Below the pieces are notes generated by a model, which was given only the letters and a program-made list of their open reading frames with translations, ran no database searches and was not told the DNA's origin. A program made the position numbers and the translations under genes. From contig JASCIV010000818.1 in NCBI GenBank assembly GCA_030374735.1, forward strand, positions 1-11,765: a stretch of 11,765 nt of DNA. Direction: 5' to 3'. The DNA comes from Gracilaria caudata (lineage: Eukaryota > Rhodophyta > Florideophyceae > Gracilariales > Gracilariaceae). Position 1 is the first letter of the stretch, and each line of letters starts with the position of its first letter. Of the stretch, positions 1 through 6,554 are shown piece by piece.

Positions 1-2
1 CC

Positions 3-80
3 GGTACCCCTTAGCGCATAAGGGGTACCTGCTCCAAAAATGGCCAAAAATTTAAAAGGGGCACCCATGGGTACCCCTTA
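3..80. repeat. Short repeat GGTACCCCTTA, three copies, two of them inverted
   Basis: The 11-mer GGTACCCCTTA occurs at 3-13 and again at 70-80. Its exact reverse complement lies at 19-29, so 3-29 is a perfect 11-bp inverted repeat around the loop GCGCA. A degenerate copy, AGGGGCACCC, is at 57-66. The block sits just past the 3' end of the minus-strand gene ending at 138. It could be the end of a small inverted-repeat element or a transcript-end hairpin, and the window edge hides the rest. Confidence 0.8.
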
Positions 81-137
81 CCTTTCCGGGGGTAAGAACC
101 GGAGTCTTGCAGGAAAGAAAGAACAGAGTCCATAATA

Positions 138-1214
138 TCAACTCCTCAAAGATAGGCGCGGCACTAGCTCAATGCCGTGCTCGCGCGCGTACTGCACCAC
201 CTGCGCCGTTCTCAGCGTGATCGTCGCCGCCACCAGCGTGCGATCGCGCCGGTCATTGCGCCACGACTCCTTGCGCACCACGCGCAGCACCAGCTCAGCC
301 ATCTCGCGCTCGCCGCTCGAAAGCGCGCCGCGCTCGCACAGCCGCGCCAGCATCTCCGTCAGGTGCGCGCCCGTACGGCTCTTGCGTTCCTGCGCGCGCG
401 TGTATTGCGTGAGCTGTGGCAGCTGACAACAGATCTTGATGTCAAGCAAAAGCTGCGTCGCCTTTCTCTTGGCACTGCTGCCAAACGAGATGCACACCTC
501 ACCCATGTCGCGCTTCTCGGCGCACGCGTACGCGCCCAGCTGCGCGCACGCTGCCTTGTAAAGACGCAGCTCCTCCGTGCGTCCGAGCCACACGCACGGA
601 TGTATCACACGCCGCTGCACACACGCGGCGAACACGCGCTGGGCAAAGTCGCCCGCCGCGCTCGACAGCTGCAGCCGTTCGCACTTCTGCCGCACGTCTT
701 CGAGCGCCTCCTTCAGCAAGCGTTGCGGAGCTGTGCGCATGTTCAGATCGCGCACAACCTGCTCGGCCCGTCTCAGCGCACTCATGTTGCGCTCAATGTA
801 AGCCCAGTCTTGCACAACCATGTCATCGATATCATCCTCGTCGCTCTCAACACTCTCATCGTGGTCATCCGTCTCAATGACGTCACGATGGCGTTTGCCG
901 TTTGCATTTAACGTGCGTGCTGCATCATGTGCGCGCGCGACTGTTGCTGTCTGCGTCGTTTGCCTGTTACTCTCTTCACCGCCAGCTTCATCGACTTGGT
1001 AACGCGCTTGACAAATCTTGCGTGGCAACGGAGAAGGCAACGGAGAAGGCAACGGAGCTGGAACCTTGTTCTCTTCCCTCCCCGCCTTGTCGCCTATACG
1101 CTTGTAGCATAGCGAATTGAAAAGGCTATATCCGCTTGACGCCGACACATGTACGTTTACTCTCTCAACTTGCACCCTCTGTGCCGCTTCATCACTGTGT
1201 GAGCCTGTGCTCAA
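138..1214 (-). CDS. TFIIB-like protein with two cyclin-like folds (start unresolved, probably a 3' exon)
   Basis: Seen: an open frame of 358 codons. Residues 51-66 are a Pro-Leu-Ser repeat, 108-131 an acidic run (HRDVIETDDHDESVESDEDD), and 168-258 and 285-352 two helical segments. The first segment matches the TFIIB cyclin repeat in layout: LQL, a helix ending in VFAACV, LGRTEE at 210-215, AAC at 221-223, and KRDMGEV at 234-240. The second has LARLCERGALSS (289-300), then AELVLRVV and RDRTLVAATITL. TFIIB-family proteins position RNA polymerase on promoters in the nucleus. The second fold is cut short after its fourth helix. The listed first codon is TTG. The first ATG is codon 132 (coordinate 821), which would drop the acidic region. 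The frame is open back to 1268, overlapping the neighbouring frame, so it is more likely a 3' exon joined to the zinc-finger frame upstream. I am fairly sure it is coding; the family call is moderate. A general cyclin-box protein is the alternative. Confidence 0.65.
   Translation of the reverse strand: MSTGSHSDEAAQRVQVERVNVHVSASSGYSLFNSLCYKRIGDKAGREENKVPAPLPSPLPSPLPRKICQARYQVDEAGGEESNRQTTQTATVARAHDAARTLNANGKRHRDVIETDDHDESVESDEDDIDDMVVQDWAYIERNMSALRRAEQVVRDLNMRTAPQRLLKEALEDVRQKCERLQLSSAAGDFAQRVFAACVQRRVIHPCVWLGRTEELRLYKAACAQLGAYACAEKRDMGEVCISFGSSAKRKATQLLLDIKICCQLPQLTQYTRAQERKSRTGAHLTEMLARLCERGALSSGEREMAELVLRVVRKESWRNDRRDRTLVAATITLRTAQVVQYAREHGIELVPRLSLRS
1024..1057. repeat. 12-bp tandem repeat, 2.8 copies
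   Basis: GGCAACGGAGAA is repeated at 1024-1035 and 1036-1047, with a partial third copy GGCAACGGAG at 1048-1057. On the minus strand it encodes the Pro-Leu-Pro-Ser run of the TFIIB-like frame. Its complement is pyrimidine-rich and is followed by CACGCAAG, so it could instead be the polypyrimidine tract of an intron ending near 1018. It is a likely site of length variation. Confidence 0.85.
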
Positions 1215-1218
1215 TCCC

Positions 1219-1896
1219 CTAATCGCGTGATTTGTCGACTTGGAGCCCTGCTGGTTGGCGGATCGAATTCATCTCCTTGATGACCTCCGAGGTCCCTACC
1301 CTCCAAAGATATGATTCAAGACGAGACTTTTCTGCCTTCACCGCTCTTAGTTCCTCACGACAGTCATGCAGCTGAGTGCGTAAGATCGCGATCTCTGCCC
1401 TGTAAGAATCATAATCTGACTTGATGGATTCATGCAACTGAGAAATTAGAGTAAACGTATGCTTATTGCCTTCAGCTGCCTTCTTTAGATTGTGCTCCCT
1501 TGCGATGTCAGAAGCTACCACAGAACCCCCTTCTATTATTGACTGGCTTCGGAGAGGAGTTGCCTTGAAATGCGATGGAGAGTAACTACTCCCAACTTGA
1601 GATTCTCTGCATACTGCTCGAGATCGCGCCCACGACAGAGCAAGCAGGGGTTTGTTCAAGTCCATTTTTCCGTTCGTCCTCCCAAAACCTGTAATGATAC
1701 ATTCATCTGCCCCTTCGAAAGCACGATACGACATACTTGTGCCATCGTGGTAGATTGTTAAAGTTCTGTGGCTGTAAACCGTTTTGCATTCGCTGCACAG
1801 CAACTGGTTCACTGGTTCATACCTCCACGACTGCGTTCCAACGAGGAGAGAATGGCAAACAGCACATCTTTCTTGGTCCATTTCGTCCCTCGGCAA
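1219..1896 (-). CDS. Zinc-finger and coiled-coil protein, possible N-terminal exon of the TFIIB-like gene
   Basis: Seen: 225 codons from ATG (1896); M6 is an alternative start. Four cysteines at 11, 14, 34 and 37 form a C-x2-C-x19-C-x2-C finger. Residues 21-37 (T..WR..P....LC..C) match the GATA zinc finger spacing from Thr to the third Cys exactly. The position at the extreme N-terminus, the CSEC pair and the following YRAF segment (57-60) also fit a TFIIB/Rrn7-type zinc ribbon. Residues 66-145 look unstructured. Residues 148-200 form a coiled coil, with hydrophobic residues at a regular 3-4 spacing (I151, L154, I158, Y165, I169, L172, L176, L183, V186, L193, L197). Its stop lies 4 bp before the listed start of the cyclin-fold frame, in another reading frame, with a donor-like GAGGGTAGGG near 1302. 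Either it is a stand-alone GATA-like regulator, or it is the first exon of a zinc-ribbon, linker and cyclin-cyclin factor. Confidence 0.65.
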   Translation of the reverse strand: MPRDEMDQERCAVCHSLLVGTQSWRYEPVNQLLCSECKTVYSHRTLTIYHDGTSMSYRAFEGADECIITGFGRTNGKMDLNKPLLALSWARSRAVCRESQVGSSYSPSHFKATPLRSQSIIEGGSVVASDIAREHNLKKAAEGNKHTFTLISQLHESIKSDYDSYRAEIAILRTQLHDCREELRAVKAEKSRLESYLWRVGTSEVIKEMNSIRQPAGLQVDKSRD

Positions 1897-2127
1897 ATCT
1901 GCTGAGCAGCCCTGACTCAGATCGAAATCGAATTTTTAATGAAGTATGCTTACCAGTAAAACGAGACGACTGGAGTCAAATTTAAACGAACACAAACGAA
2001 CACTATGGTGCTCGTTAGTGTGACCCAAATTGTTTTGAACGGCTCCGTTTCATCACGAATAATGTCCTCATTTGAATCACGGCCTCTTTCGTGCAGCAGA
2101 ATCCGTGCTGTAATACAGAAGTCATAT

Positions 2128-2167
2128 TTCAAGCTCCATCACGCCTGATCACCGTGATAGGCTTGAA
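2128..2167. repeat. Imperfect inverted repeat, 15-16 bp arms
   Basis: The left arm (2128-2143) begins TTCAAGC and ends ATCACG. The right arm (2153-2167) begins CGTGAT and ends GCTTGAA. The outer 7 bp and inner 6 bp pair perfectly, with a small bulge between them and a 9-nt loop. It resembles the hairpin of a small inverted-repeat element; function is unknown. Confidence 0.75.
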
Positions 2168-2268
2168 GCTCACACCTTGTGTGACAGAAGGAGACAGTAT
2201 GTAGCTTGTATTGTAGTTCTAGATCTCTCTACATCGTTACAAGATCTGTACTAAAGAAGCCTCAGCCA

Positions 2269-2293
2269 GCCTTCTCCTCCATCTGGAGAAGGC
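2269..2293. repeat. Perfect 9-bp inverted repeat
   Basis: GCCTTCTCC at 2269-2277 pairs exactly with GGAGAAGGC at 2285-2293 around a 7-nt loop. It is not followed by a T run, so it is not a Pol III terminator. No gene is attached to it. Confidence 0.8.
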
Positions 2294-2833
2294 CAAACTT
2301 CACTCAACAATCATAGTATTACACGTGCAGCAGAATCTGCTACACGAGCGAGGTCGTGATTAGCCATTAGTACATACTATGCAATATATTCATGTCACCG
2401 GATGCCCTTTTTCTTCACCCCACTCTTTCCGTCCATTCTTGCATTGCTTCTTTTGACGTTGTTCTTCCGTTTGCCAATTCCCAAGAACCTGCAAACACCA
2501 TTTGCGCTTCACCCTTCGCCATTCGTTCTTTCACTGCACCACCAATCTAGTTCCGTCTCAACCGCGCCGAGATATCTTTCTTTGCTTACTAAGCGTGTAT
2601 GTAGATAATACGTAGTCTCTGTGTTCACGTGATCGTGATCGTTATATTCTGTCCTAACCGTCTGCGCATTTCTGCCATCGCTTTCTTGTGTTCCCCTCGA
2701 GAAAGTGATCACCGTGTCTTTGCTTTAATGTTTACTACGGGAGCACATTTTGCCTCTGCGAGAGCACGCACGGTTATTGACCTGTGCTGTGCTGCTTAGT
2801 CTTTGCGCCAGTCTGCTCGCGGGCGCCTTCAAC

Positions 2834-3142
2834 ATGGTGTTTAAACCCAGCACCATTGCCATGGCTTTCTCGGTTCTCGTGGACAGAATCAACACTGCCC
2901 AATTTCGAGGATTACCTCTTCGAAGCATGCGAAGCCACATCACCTCGGCACTAGTGACATGGCTGCACACTGACAGAGGAGCACACTGCATGAATTCTGG
3001 TAAAGCCATTATCCAATCGATACCTTCTTTAAAATCAACCGTTGATGACGACACACTCATCGCTGTCTTTCATTTCCACGACCTTACGCATCCCGTTCGA
3101 CCCCCTTGGTACCGTATGCGTAAATCCTGTAGGGCAGTATGA
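2834..3142 (+). CDS. Doubtful small hypothetical protein (102 aa)
   Basis: I do not recognise this product. The open frame continues upstream to 2729 without an ATG. That upstream part would encode a hydrophobic, signal-peptide-like run (TCAVLLSLCASLLAG) directly before the ATG at 2834. From 2834 the codons look moderately coding-like. The segment has basic and His-rich parts near the C-terminus (HFHDLTHP) and two cysteines. A 111-codon ATG-started frame on the other strand (3060-2725) competes with it, and neither has a recognisable domain. If real, an upstream exon would have to supply the start of a secreted protein. It is equally likely that neither frame is used. Confidence 0.22.
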   Translation: MVFKPSTIAMAFSVLVDRINTAQFRGLPLRSMRSHITSALVTWLHTDRGAHCMNSGKAIIQSIPSLKSTVDDDTLIAVFHFHDLTHPVRPPWYRMRKSCRAV

Positions 3143-3528
3143 ACAAAACTATTTACCAATGGGTGCCTTTGTACGTACTTTGAGCTACAACGGTAGCCAC
3201 TTTTTCGCTTGATCAAGCAGTCGGCAGAAATCAACTTATTTCTTGGTGAGAGAGCGTTTTTTCCAACGCTCTGCGATAAGTAGTAATTGAACTATTGCAC
3301 CCGTAAATGAGAGAGAGAGAGAGAGAAATCAACGTATAATATAAGTGCGGGTGAACGACAACAATCACAAATTAAAAAAAGTATAGTATACTTTATCTTC
3401 ATGATGAGGATCATTGCTGACCTCCGTCCCGCGTATCCCTCTTCTTTTGTCTATTTAAGCGTGATGTCTAGCTAATCGGCGACCTTATTTCGTCACCTCT
3501 ATCCACCATTTTCAGCTCTTCTTCTCTG
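3143..3528. other. Spacer with hairpin, (GA)n microsatellite and palindrome, upstream of the cysteine-rich gene
   Basis: No coding signal. It holds a perfect 8-bp hairpin (AGAGCGTT 3251-3258, AACGCTCT 3265-3272), a (GA)9 microsatellite at 3309-3326, and the palindrome AAGTATAGTATACTT at 3379-3393 beside an A-run. From about 3450 it takes on promoter character (TATA-like box, then CT-rich leader) leading to the ATG at 3529. Confidence 0.6.
3452..3459 (+). promoter_or_regulatory. TATA-like box of the cysteine-rich gene
   Basis: TATTTAAG lies 70 bp before the ATG at 3529. The intervening leader is pyrimidine-rich (TTTTCAGCTCTTCTTCTCTG just before the ATG). The same layout of TATA box, CT-rich leader and ATG is seen at the glutathione transferase gene about 1 kb downstream. 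Confidence 0.4.
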
Positions 3529-4129
3529 ATGACAAAAATCCTCCAGCACTCTAGTGTACAGTTCGACATAGATAATCTTCCGCAGCTTAGCTCGTACGCA
3601 AATCACGCCGCCACGAAACTATCTCTTATGGGCAATTTCAACAACCCACTGTTCTGGATCCCACGACAGAAATCGTGCGAGCTCACTCGAAAACTTCACG
3701 ACGCAACCAAGCCCAAGCACACGTCTAGCGTTTCAGTTTGTTTCCCATTTCTGGCGGCAGCTATTTTGGTGGCCGCTCTTTTGGTATCCACGCCAGCCTA
3801 TCGCCAGCTGCAAGACAACGACAGCGATTTGGAACTGTTCAAGGTCGCAAGCATGGCTGAATGTCAGTACTGTTGCAACCGGAAGTACAAACTATGAGCG
3901 TTGTGTCGATGCATGTGTTGAGGTTGCCGTCGAAGGCAGCTGTGACGCTAACAATGTTTGCGAAGATTGCGAGCTGGTTTACCCTCCTTCTCACTCTCTC
4001 AATGACAGATGCAAGCTCATATGTGACCATCATCGTCCTTCTCTTGCTTTTCAAGTTTCGCTGCAGCGATGCAGCGATGCAGCGATGTCAGCACACCGGC
4101 ACACGCGAGAACCTCGAGTGCTCTCCTAA
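3529..4129 (+). CDS. Small membrane-anchored or secreted cysteine-rich protein, broken by a frame change
   Basis: I do not recognise a family. The first frame (3529-3897, ATG start, 122 aa) has a polar N-terminus, a hydrophobic segment at about residues 70-87 (FPFLAAAILVAALLV), then a short ectodomain with C-x2-C-C and a stop at 3895-3897. The next frame over (+1) is open from 3572 to 4129. Beyond the first stop it encodes a striking cysteine scaffold, C-x3-C-x8-C-x5-C-x2-C-x12-C-x3-C, at about 3899-4033. That scaffold would continue the cysteine-rich ectodomain naturally. GT-AG pairs able to restore frame here would give introns under 35 nt, so a one-base indel (sequencing error or true mutation) between about 3840 and 3894 is the simplest explanation. 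The protein would be a type II membrane or secreted disulfide-rich peptide. An old, decaying gene is also possible. Confidence 0.45.
4063..4086. repeat. Three perfect 8-bp tandem copies of GCAGCGAT
   Basis: GCAGCGAT is repeated without mismatch at 4063-4070, 4071-4078 and 4079-4086. The unit is not a multiple of three, so gain or loss of a copy changes the frame. It lies near the C-terminal end of the cysteine-rich second frame, where the sequence stops looking coding-like. Confidence 0.9.
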
Positions 4130-4205
4130 CACGTGTCGCGCCACGCAACGACGCGGAAAGCGCACTCGAGATTTCGAGCGCGCTATACGCCACACGTCTG
4201 CGCAT

Positions 4206-4470
4206 GCCATTGGTCGAAAAACATCTCATCAGCCCAGATTTGCTCGTTTCACTCCGCCATCACGTGCCGGCCACCGTCGCCATGATGCCCATCGTTTTCG
4301 ACGCCTGTAGCCATTCCAGAAGCGTACGCACCATCCGCGCGGAGCTCATTCGATCGTTCTCCTCGCGCTATGCGCTCAACAAGCGCGCGCGAACATGAAC
4401 GCCGACGCTCGGTTCCGTCCATATAAGCGGCGATCGTTCGCCTACTTCTCACTCTCTCCTGCTCCGCATC
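4206..4470 (+). promoter_or_regulatory. Promoter of the glutathione transferase gene
   Basis: A TATA box, ATATAA, is at 4421-4426. It is followed about 20 bp later by a CT-rich tract (4441-4470, CTACTTCTCACTCTCTCC) that is a likely initiator. An inverted CCAAT box (ATTGG) lies at 4209-4213. The region between is GC-rich, with CTCGA-containing inverted repeats around 4165-4180. With transcription starting near 4450 the leader would be about 65 nt before the ATG at 4514. Confidence 0.55.
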
Positions 4471-4513
4471 CACTTCGGTGCTCGATCACAAACCTCTTCT
4501 TTCAGTGCGCAAT

Positions 4514-5155
4514 ATGCCGTCCATGAAGCTCAGTTACTTCGATTTCCGCGGTCGCGGGGAGCCCATTCGTCTTGCCTTCGTCATCTCGGACATTGAGTTC
4601 GAGGACGACCGCCTCTCTTTTCCACAGTGGAAAGAATTCAAGAGCAGCACACCCTACGGCTCCGCGCCAACGCTCACAGTTGACGGCCAGGTCTTGGCGC
4701 AGTCCGACGCTATTCTGCGCTTTGTCGGAAAGCTCGGAGAGTTATACCCGACCGATCCGCTCGAGGCACTCAAGGCGGATGAGATTCTAGATACCATTGT
4801 TGACTTGTCATCGGTAGTCTACGCGTACATGGGCGATGACGTGAAGAGGCTTAAGGAACAGCGCAATAAGTTTGTCAAGGAGGCTGTACCGCGATATGCC
4901 TCTGCTCTGGACACTAGATTCCATTCCTCCGACAACGCTCCCTACATTGTTGACGGGAAGCTTTCGATTGCTGACATTGCTATTACTTGTATCATCAACA
5001 ACATTCAGAGCGGTGTCATGGACTACGTACCCACCGATATCTTCGAATCTTACCCGAGGCTCATGGCCGTGCATAAGGCCGTAATGGAACTCCCGAGCGT
5101 GGTTGAATGGTACAAAAAGTACCCGATCAAGTATCAGACTCCCAAGTTGGAATAA
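4514..5155 (+). CDS. Glutathione S-transferase, sigma-like class
   Basis: The protein conjugates reduced glutathione to electrophiles in the cytosol as a dimer, in detoxification and stress defence. It is 213 aa, a normal length. The N-terminal thioredoxin-like domain (1-80) has catalytic Tyr8 in KLSYFDFRGRGEPIR, Arg14, Trp39, Lys43, the cis-proline motif SAPTL (Pro52) and Gln63-Ser64 in AQSDAI. The all-helical C-terminal domain (about 85-213) carries Asp97 and the N-capping box SIAD (151-154) in DGKLSIADIAI. Y8, R14, W39, K43, Q63, S64 and D97 fall at the same numbers as the glutathione-binding residues of sigma-class prostaglandin D synthase. Gln50 is replaced by Ser. The start is the ATG at 4514; the frame is open upstream only to a GTG, and M4 (4523) is a second choice. 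No introns are needed. A promoter is visible upstream. Sigma-like enzymes are known from red algae. Confidence 0.95.
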   Translation: MPSMKLSYFDFRGRGEPIRLAFVISDIEFEDDRLSFPQWKEFKSSTPYGSAPTLTVDGQVLAQSDAILRFVGKLGELYPTDPLEALKADEILDTIVDLSSVVYAYMGDDVKRLKEQRNKFVKEAVPRYASALDTRFHSSDNAPYIVDGKLSIADIAITCIINNIQSGVMDYVPTDIFESYPRLMAVHKAVMELPSVVEWYKKYPIKYQTPKLE

Positions 5156-5156
5156 A
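5151..5156 (+). terminator. AATAAA hexamer overlapping the GST stop codon
   Basis: AATAAA at 5151-5156 contains the TAA stop codon (5153-5155) of the glutathione transferase. If used, the 3' untranslated region would be only some 15-30 nt. No second AATAAA or ATTAAA is seen nearby downstream, which makes use of this one more plausible, but it may be coincidence. Confidence 0.35.
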
Positions 5157-5491
5157 GCTGCTTCCCTGCGGTGAGCTTCTGCAGTGCAGTTTCGTCTGTT
5201 CCAGAGCACACGAAACACTGTCAGACTGTTTGATTTCAACAAAGTTGTTGGGCACTGTAGCAACTCCTGTCTCCAGCTTGTTTCGCTCAGTCCAAAGTCA
5301 TTTGGATCCCATACAGCCACACCGCGAGGAGACACGTTGCCCGTGCTCATTCTTCGCTTGGTACGCCGTTGCTCCAGCTTTTGTCGTCGAACACTCTTCG
5401 ACTGCGAAACATTTCAGACACCACAATTAGTGCAACTTTAGTAAAGGAGCTGTCATCTTAACGACAGCCCATCAGGTGCGATTATCTATTT
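5157..5491. other. Spacer downstream of GST
   Basis: No supported gene; open frames here on the plus strand begin inside the GST gene or lack coding character. A 6-bp hairpin (GCTGTC 5449-5454, GACAGC 5463-5468) is the only structure noted. Confidence 0.5.
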
Positions 5492-5749
5492 CTATCCCAC
5501 CAGTCTGTTGCTCGCAGATCCAGCTGCCCAACTACCTTGAGCAGGCTCTCTTTCGTGACCAGTAAAGTGGCTGACAAAAGAATCAACTTCTTCTGTTATT
5601 CTATTCTTAGCTTCCCATATCCGTCTGTATATGGATCTTCCAACTAGAATTCCTACGCGCTGAAATATTCCAGCTGATACGAGATACCCATCTCCTGAAA
5701 GTGCTTGATTTGATCTTTGGCAGAAAACGACCTCGTGCCTCAGTTCCAC
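5492..5749 (-). CDS. Exon-like open frame, unknown product
   Basis: The frame has no ATG at its start and begins directly after TCTTTTCTAG (minus strand, ending at 5750), a good 3' splice acceptor. It runs 85 codons to a stop at 5492. The peptide is protein-like, for example GYLVSAGIFQRVGILVGRSI followed by a basic and acidic helix. I recognise no domain. It could be the last exon of a minus-strand gene that also uses the zinc-finger-like frame at 5992-6315. It could also be chance. Confidence 0.25.
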   Translation of the reverse strand: MELRHEVVFCQRSNQALSGDGYLVSAGIFQRVGILVGRSIYRRIWEAKNRITEEVDSFVSHFTGHEREPAQGSWAAGSASNRLVG

Positions 5750-5812
5750 CTAGAAAAGACGGTAGTGCATTTTTTGATCGTTGTTTTTATAAGTTTGAAG
5801 AGGTGCTGGTGC

Positions 5813-5853
5813 AAATAGGTTACAGCTCCTTTTAAATAGGTTCCAGCTCGTTT
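5813..5853. repeat. 21-bp tandem duplication
   Basis: AAATAGGTTACAGCTCCTTTT (5813-5833) is followed directly by AAATAGGTTCCAGCTCGTTT (5834-5853), with two mismatches in 20. The TTTAAATA at the junction also looks like a TATA box, but no gene follows it convincingly. Confidence 0.85.
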
Positions 5854-5991
5854 ACCATTTTAGTTTTTCATGATCATCGACAAATATGCTTTCCCGTCGT
5901 AACTAATCCGAAGGAGCTGAGAACGGGGCTCTCAATCTAAAATATCCATAATACAGAAATATCATTGTCTAATCCTCTTGAGCGAAATATG

Positions 5992-6315
5992 TTACCAGCT
6001 GAGGTTGGACCTCTCAGTTGCGGAGCTCTGCGACAAAGCCGGGAATGGAAACGAAACGAGGACATATCTTCGTAGTTGGCACACGCCGTACACGAGTTGG
6101 TTCCCTTCACAGATAACACCAATCGTGGCGTGCCAAAGATCATCTTTGTCATGATGACAAAGATGACACGGTGTCCTCGATATGAAGTTCAGATTGAACT
6201 CAGATATGTGAGCACATAATCTGCACTGTGTAACACGTGTGGCTTTCCAATCTGATATTGATCGCTCGCACGAGATATCGTAGCAGACCTTGCTGGTAGA
6301 GCACAAGGTCTGCGT
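5992..6315 (-). CDS. Cysteine-rich, zinc-finger-like exon or gene remnant
   Basis: The frame opens at 6315 without an ATG and ends at 5992. Near the middle it carries C-x2-C-x15-C-x2-C (CRLC, then CHLC), followed by HHDKDDLWHATIGV and two more cysteines. Spacing and flanking residues suggest zinc binding. A second, overlapping frame (6152-5937) has its own C-x2-C (CTAC) followed by ANYEDM. Shifting by one base after CHLC...DDLW would give a GATA-like arrangement with a 21-residue loop. This may be a frameshifted copy or an intron-containing gene. No family is recognised with confidence. Confidence 0.3.
   Translation of the reverse strand, partial: TQTLCSTSKVCYDISCERSISDWKATRVTQCRLCAHISEFNLNFISRTPCHLCHHDKDDLWHATIGVICEGNQLVYGVCQLRRYVLVSFPFPALSQSSATERSNLSW
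6141..6165. repeat. Perfect 25-nt palindrome (12-bp arms, 1-nt centre)
   Basis: CATCTTTGTCAT (6141-6152) and ATGACAAAGATG (6154-6165) are exact reverse complements around a single G. It lies within the zinc-finger-like minus frame, between the CHLC cysteine pair and the tryptophan that follows. Such a tight palindrome would be prone to cruciform formation or could bind a dimeric protein. Confidence 0.9.
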
Positions 6316-6554
6316 TCAAACCTGGAAAGCGCGGTGCAACTGCGATACTTTCGGTCTTGACGCCGTTGAGATTCGGAACCGACTTCAGGTTTCAAGCGGC
6401 AAAGAGCGAATCACATGGGACTAGGTGAGATCTGAAGAGAGATCCGTTCCTATCAACACAGCGTTCCGTCGCTAGAGGTGGAATTCAGACTTGAAAGCTT
6501 CCGGAGTCAAAGTCGAAGAATGCTGTAACAATGGCACTGCTGCCGCAACTCGCC

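Larger units (their letters stand above)
1897..2749. other. Gene-poor spacer with hairpins
   Basis: I see no convincing gene here. A T/C-rich stretch at 2402-2608 is open and would encode a hydrophobic peptide, but its composition explains it. GTGCAGCAGAAT occurs twice (2091-2102 and 2325-2336), and two hairpins are listed separately. The 5' end of the minus-strand zinc-finger gene and its promoter should lie within the first few hundred bases, but I find no clear TATA box. Confidence 0.5.

Noticed and set aside
177..911. Long plus-strand frame of 244 codons opposite the TFIIB-like gene
   Set aside because: It is Arg/Ala/His/Leu-rich with no domain and mirrors the high-GC codons of the minus-strand gene, which shows cyclin-fold features.
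2402..2608. Hydrophobic plus-strand frame of 68 codons
   Set aside because: T/C-rich sequence yields Phe/Leu/Pro/Ser runs by composition, and there is no promoter or domain evidence.
2725..3060. Minus-strand frame of 111 codons starting with ATG
   Set aside because: No domain is seen. It competes with a plus frame of similar quality, and neither can be preferred from sequence alone.
4808..5350. Minus-strand frame of 180 codons across the GST gene
   Set aside because: It is antisense to a clear GST with all catalytic residues, and its composition follows from the GST codons.
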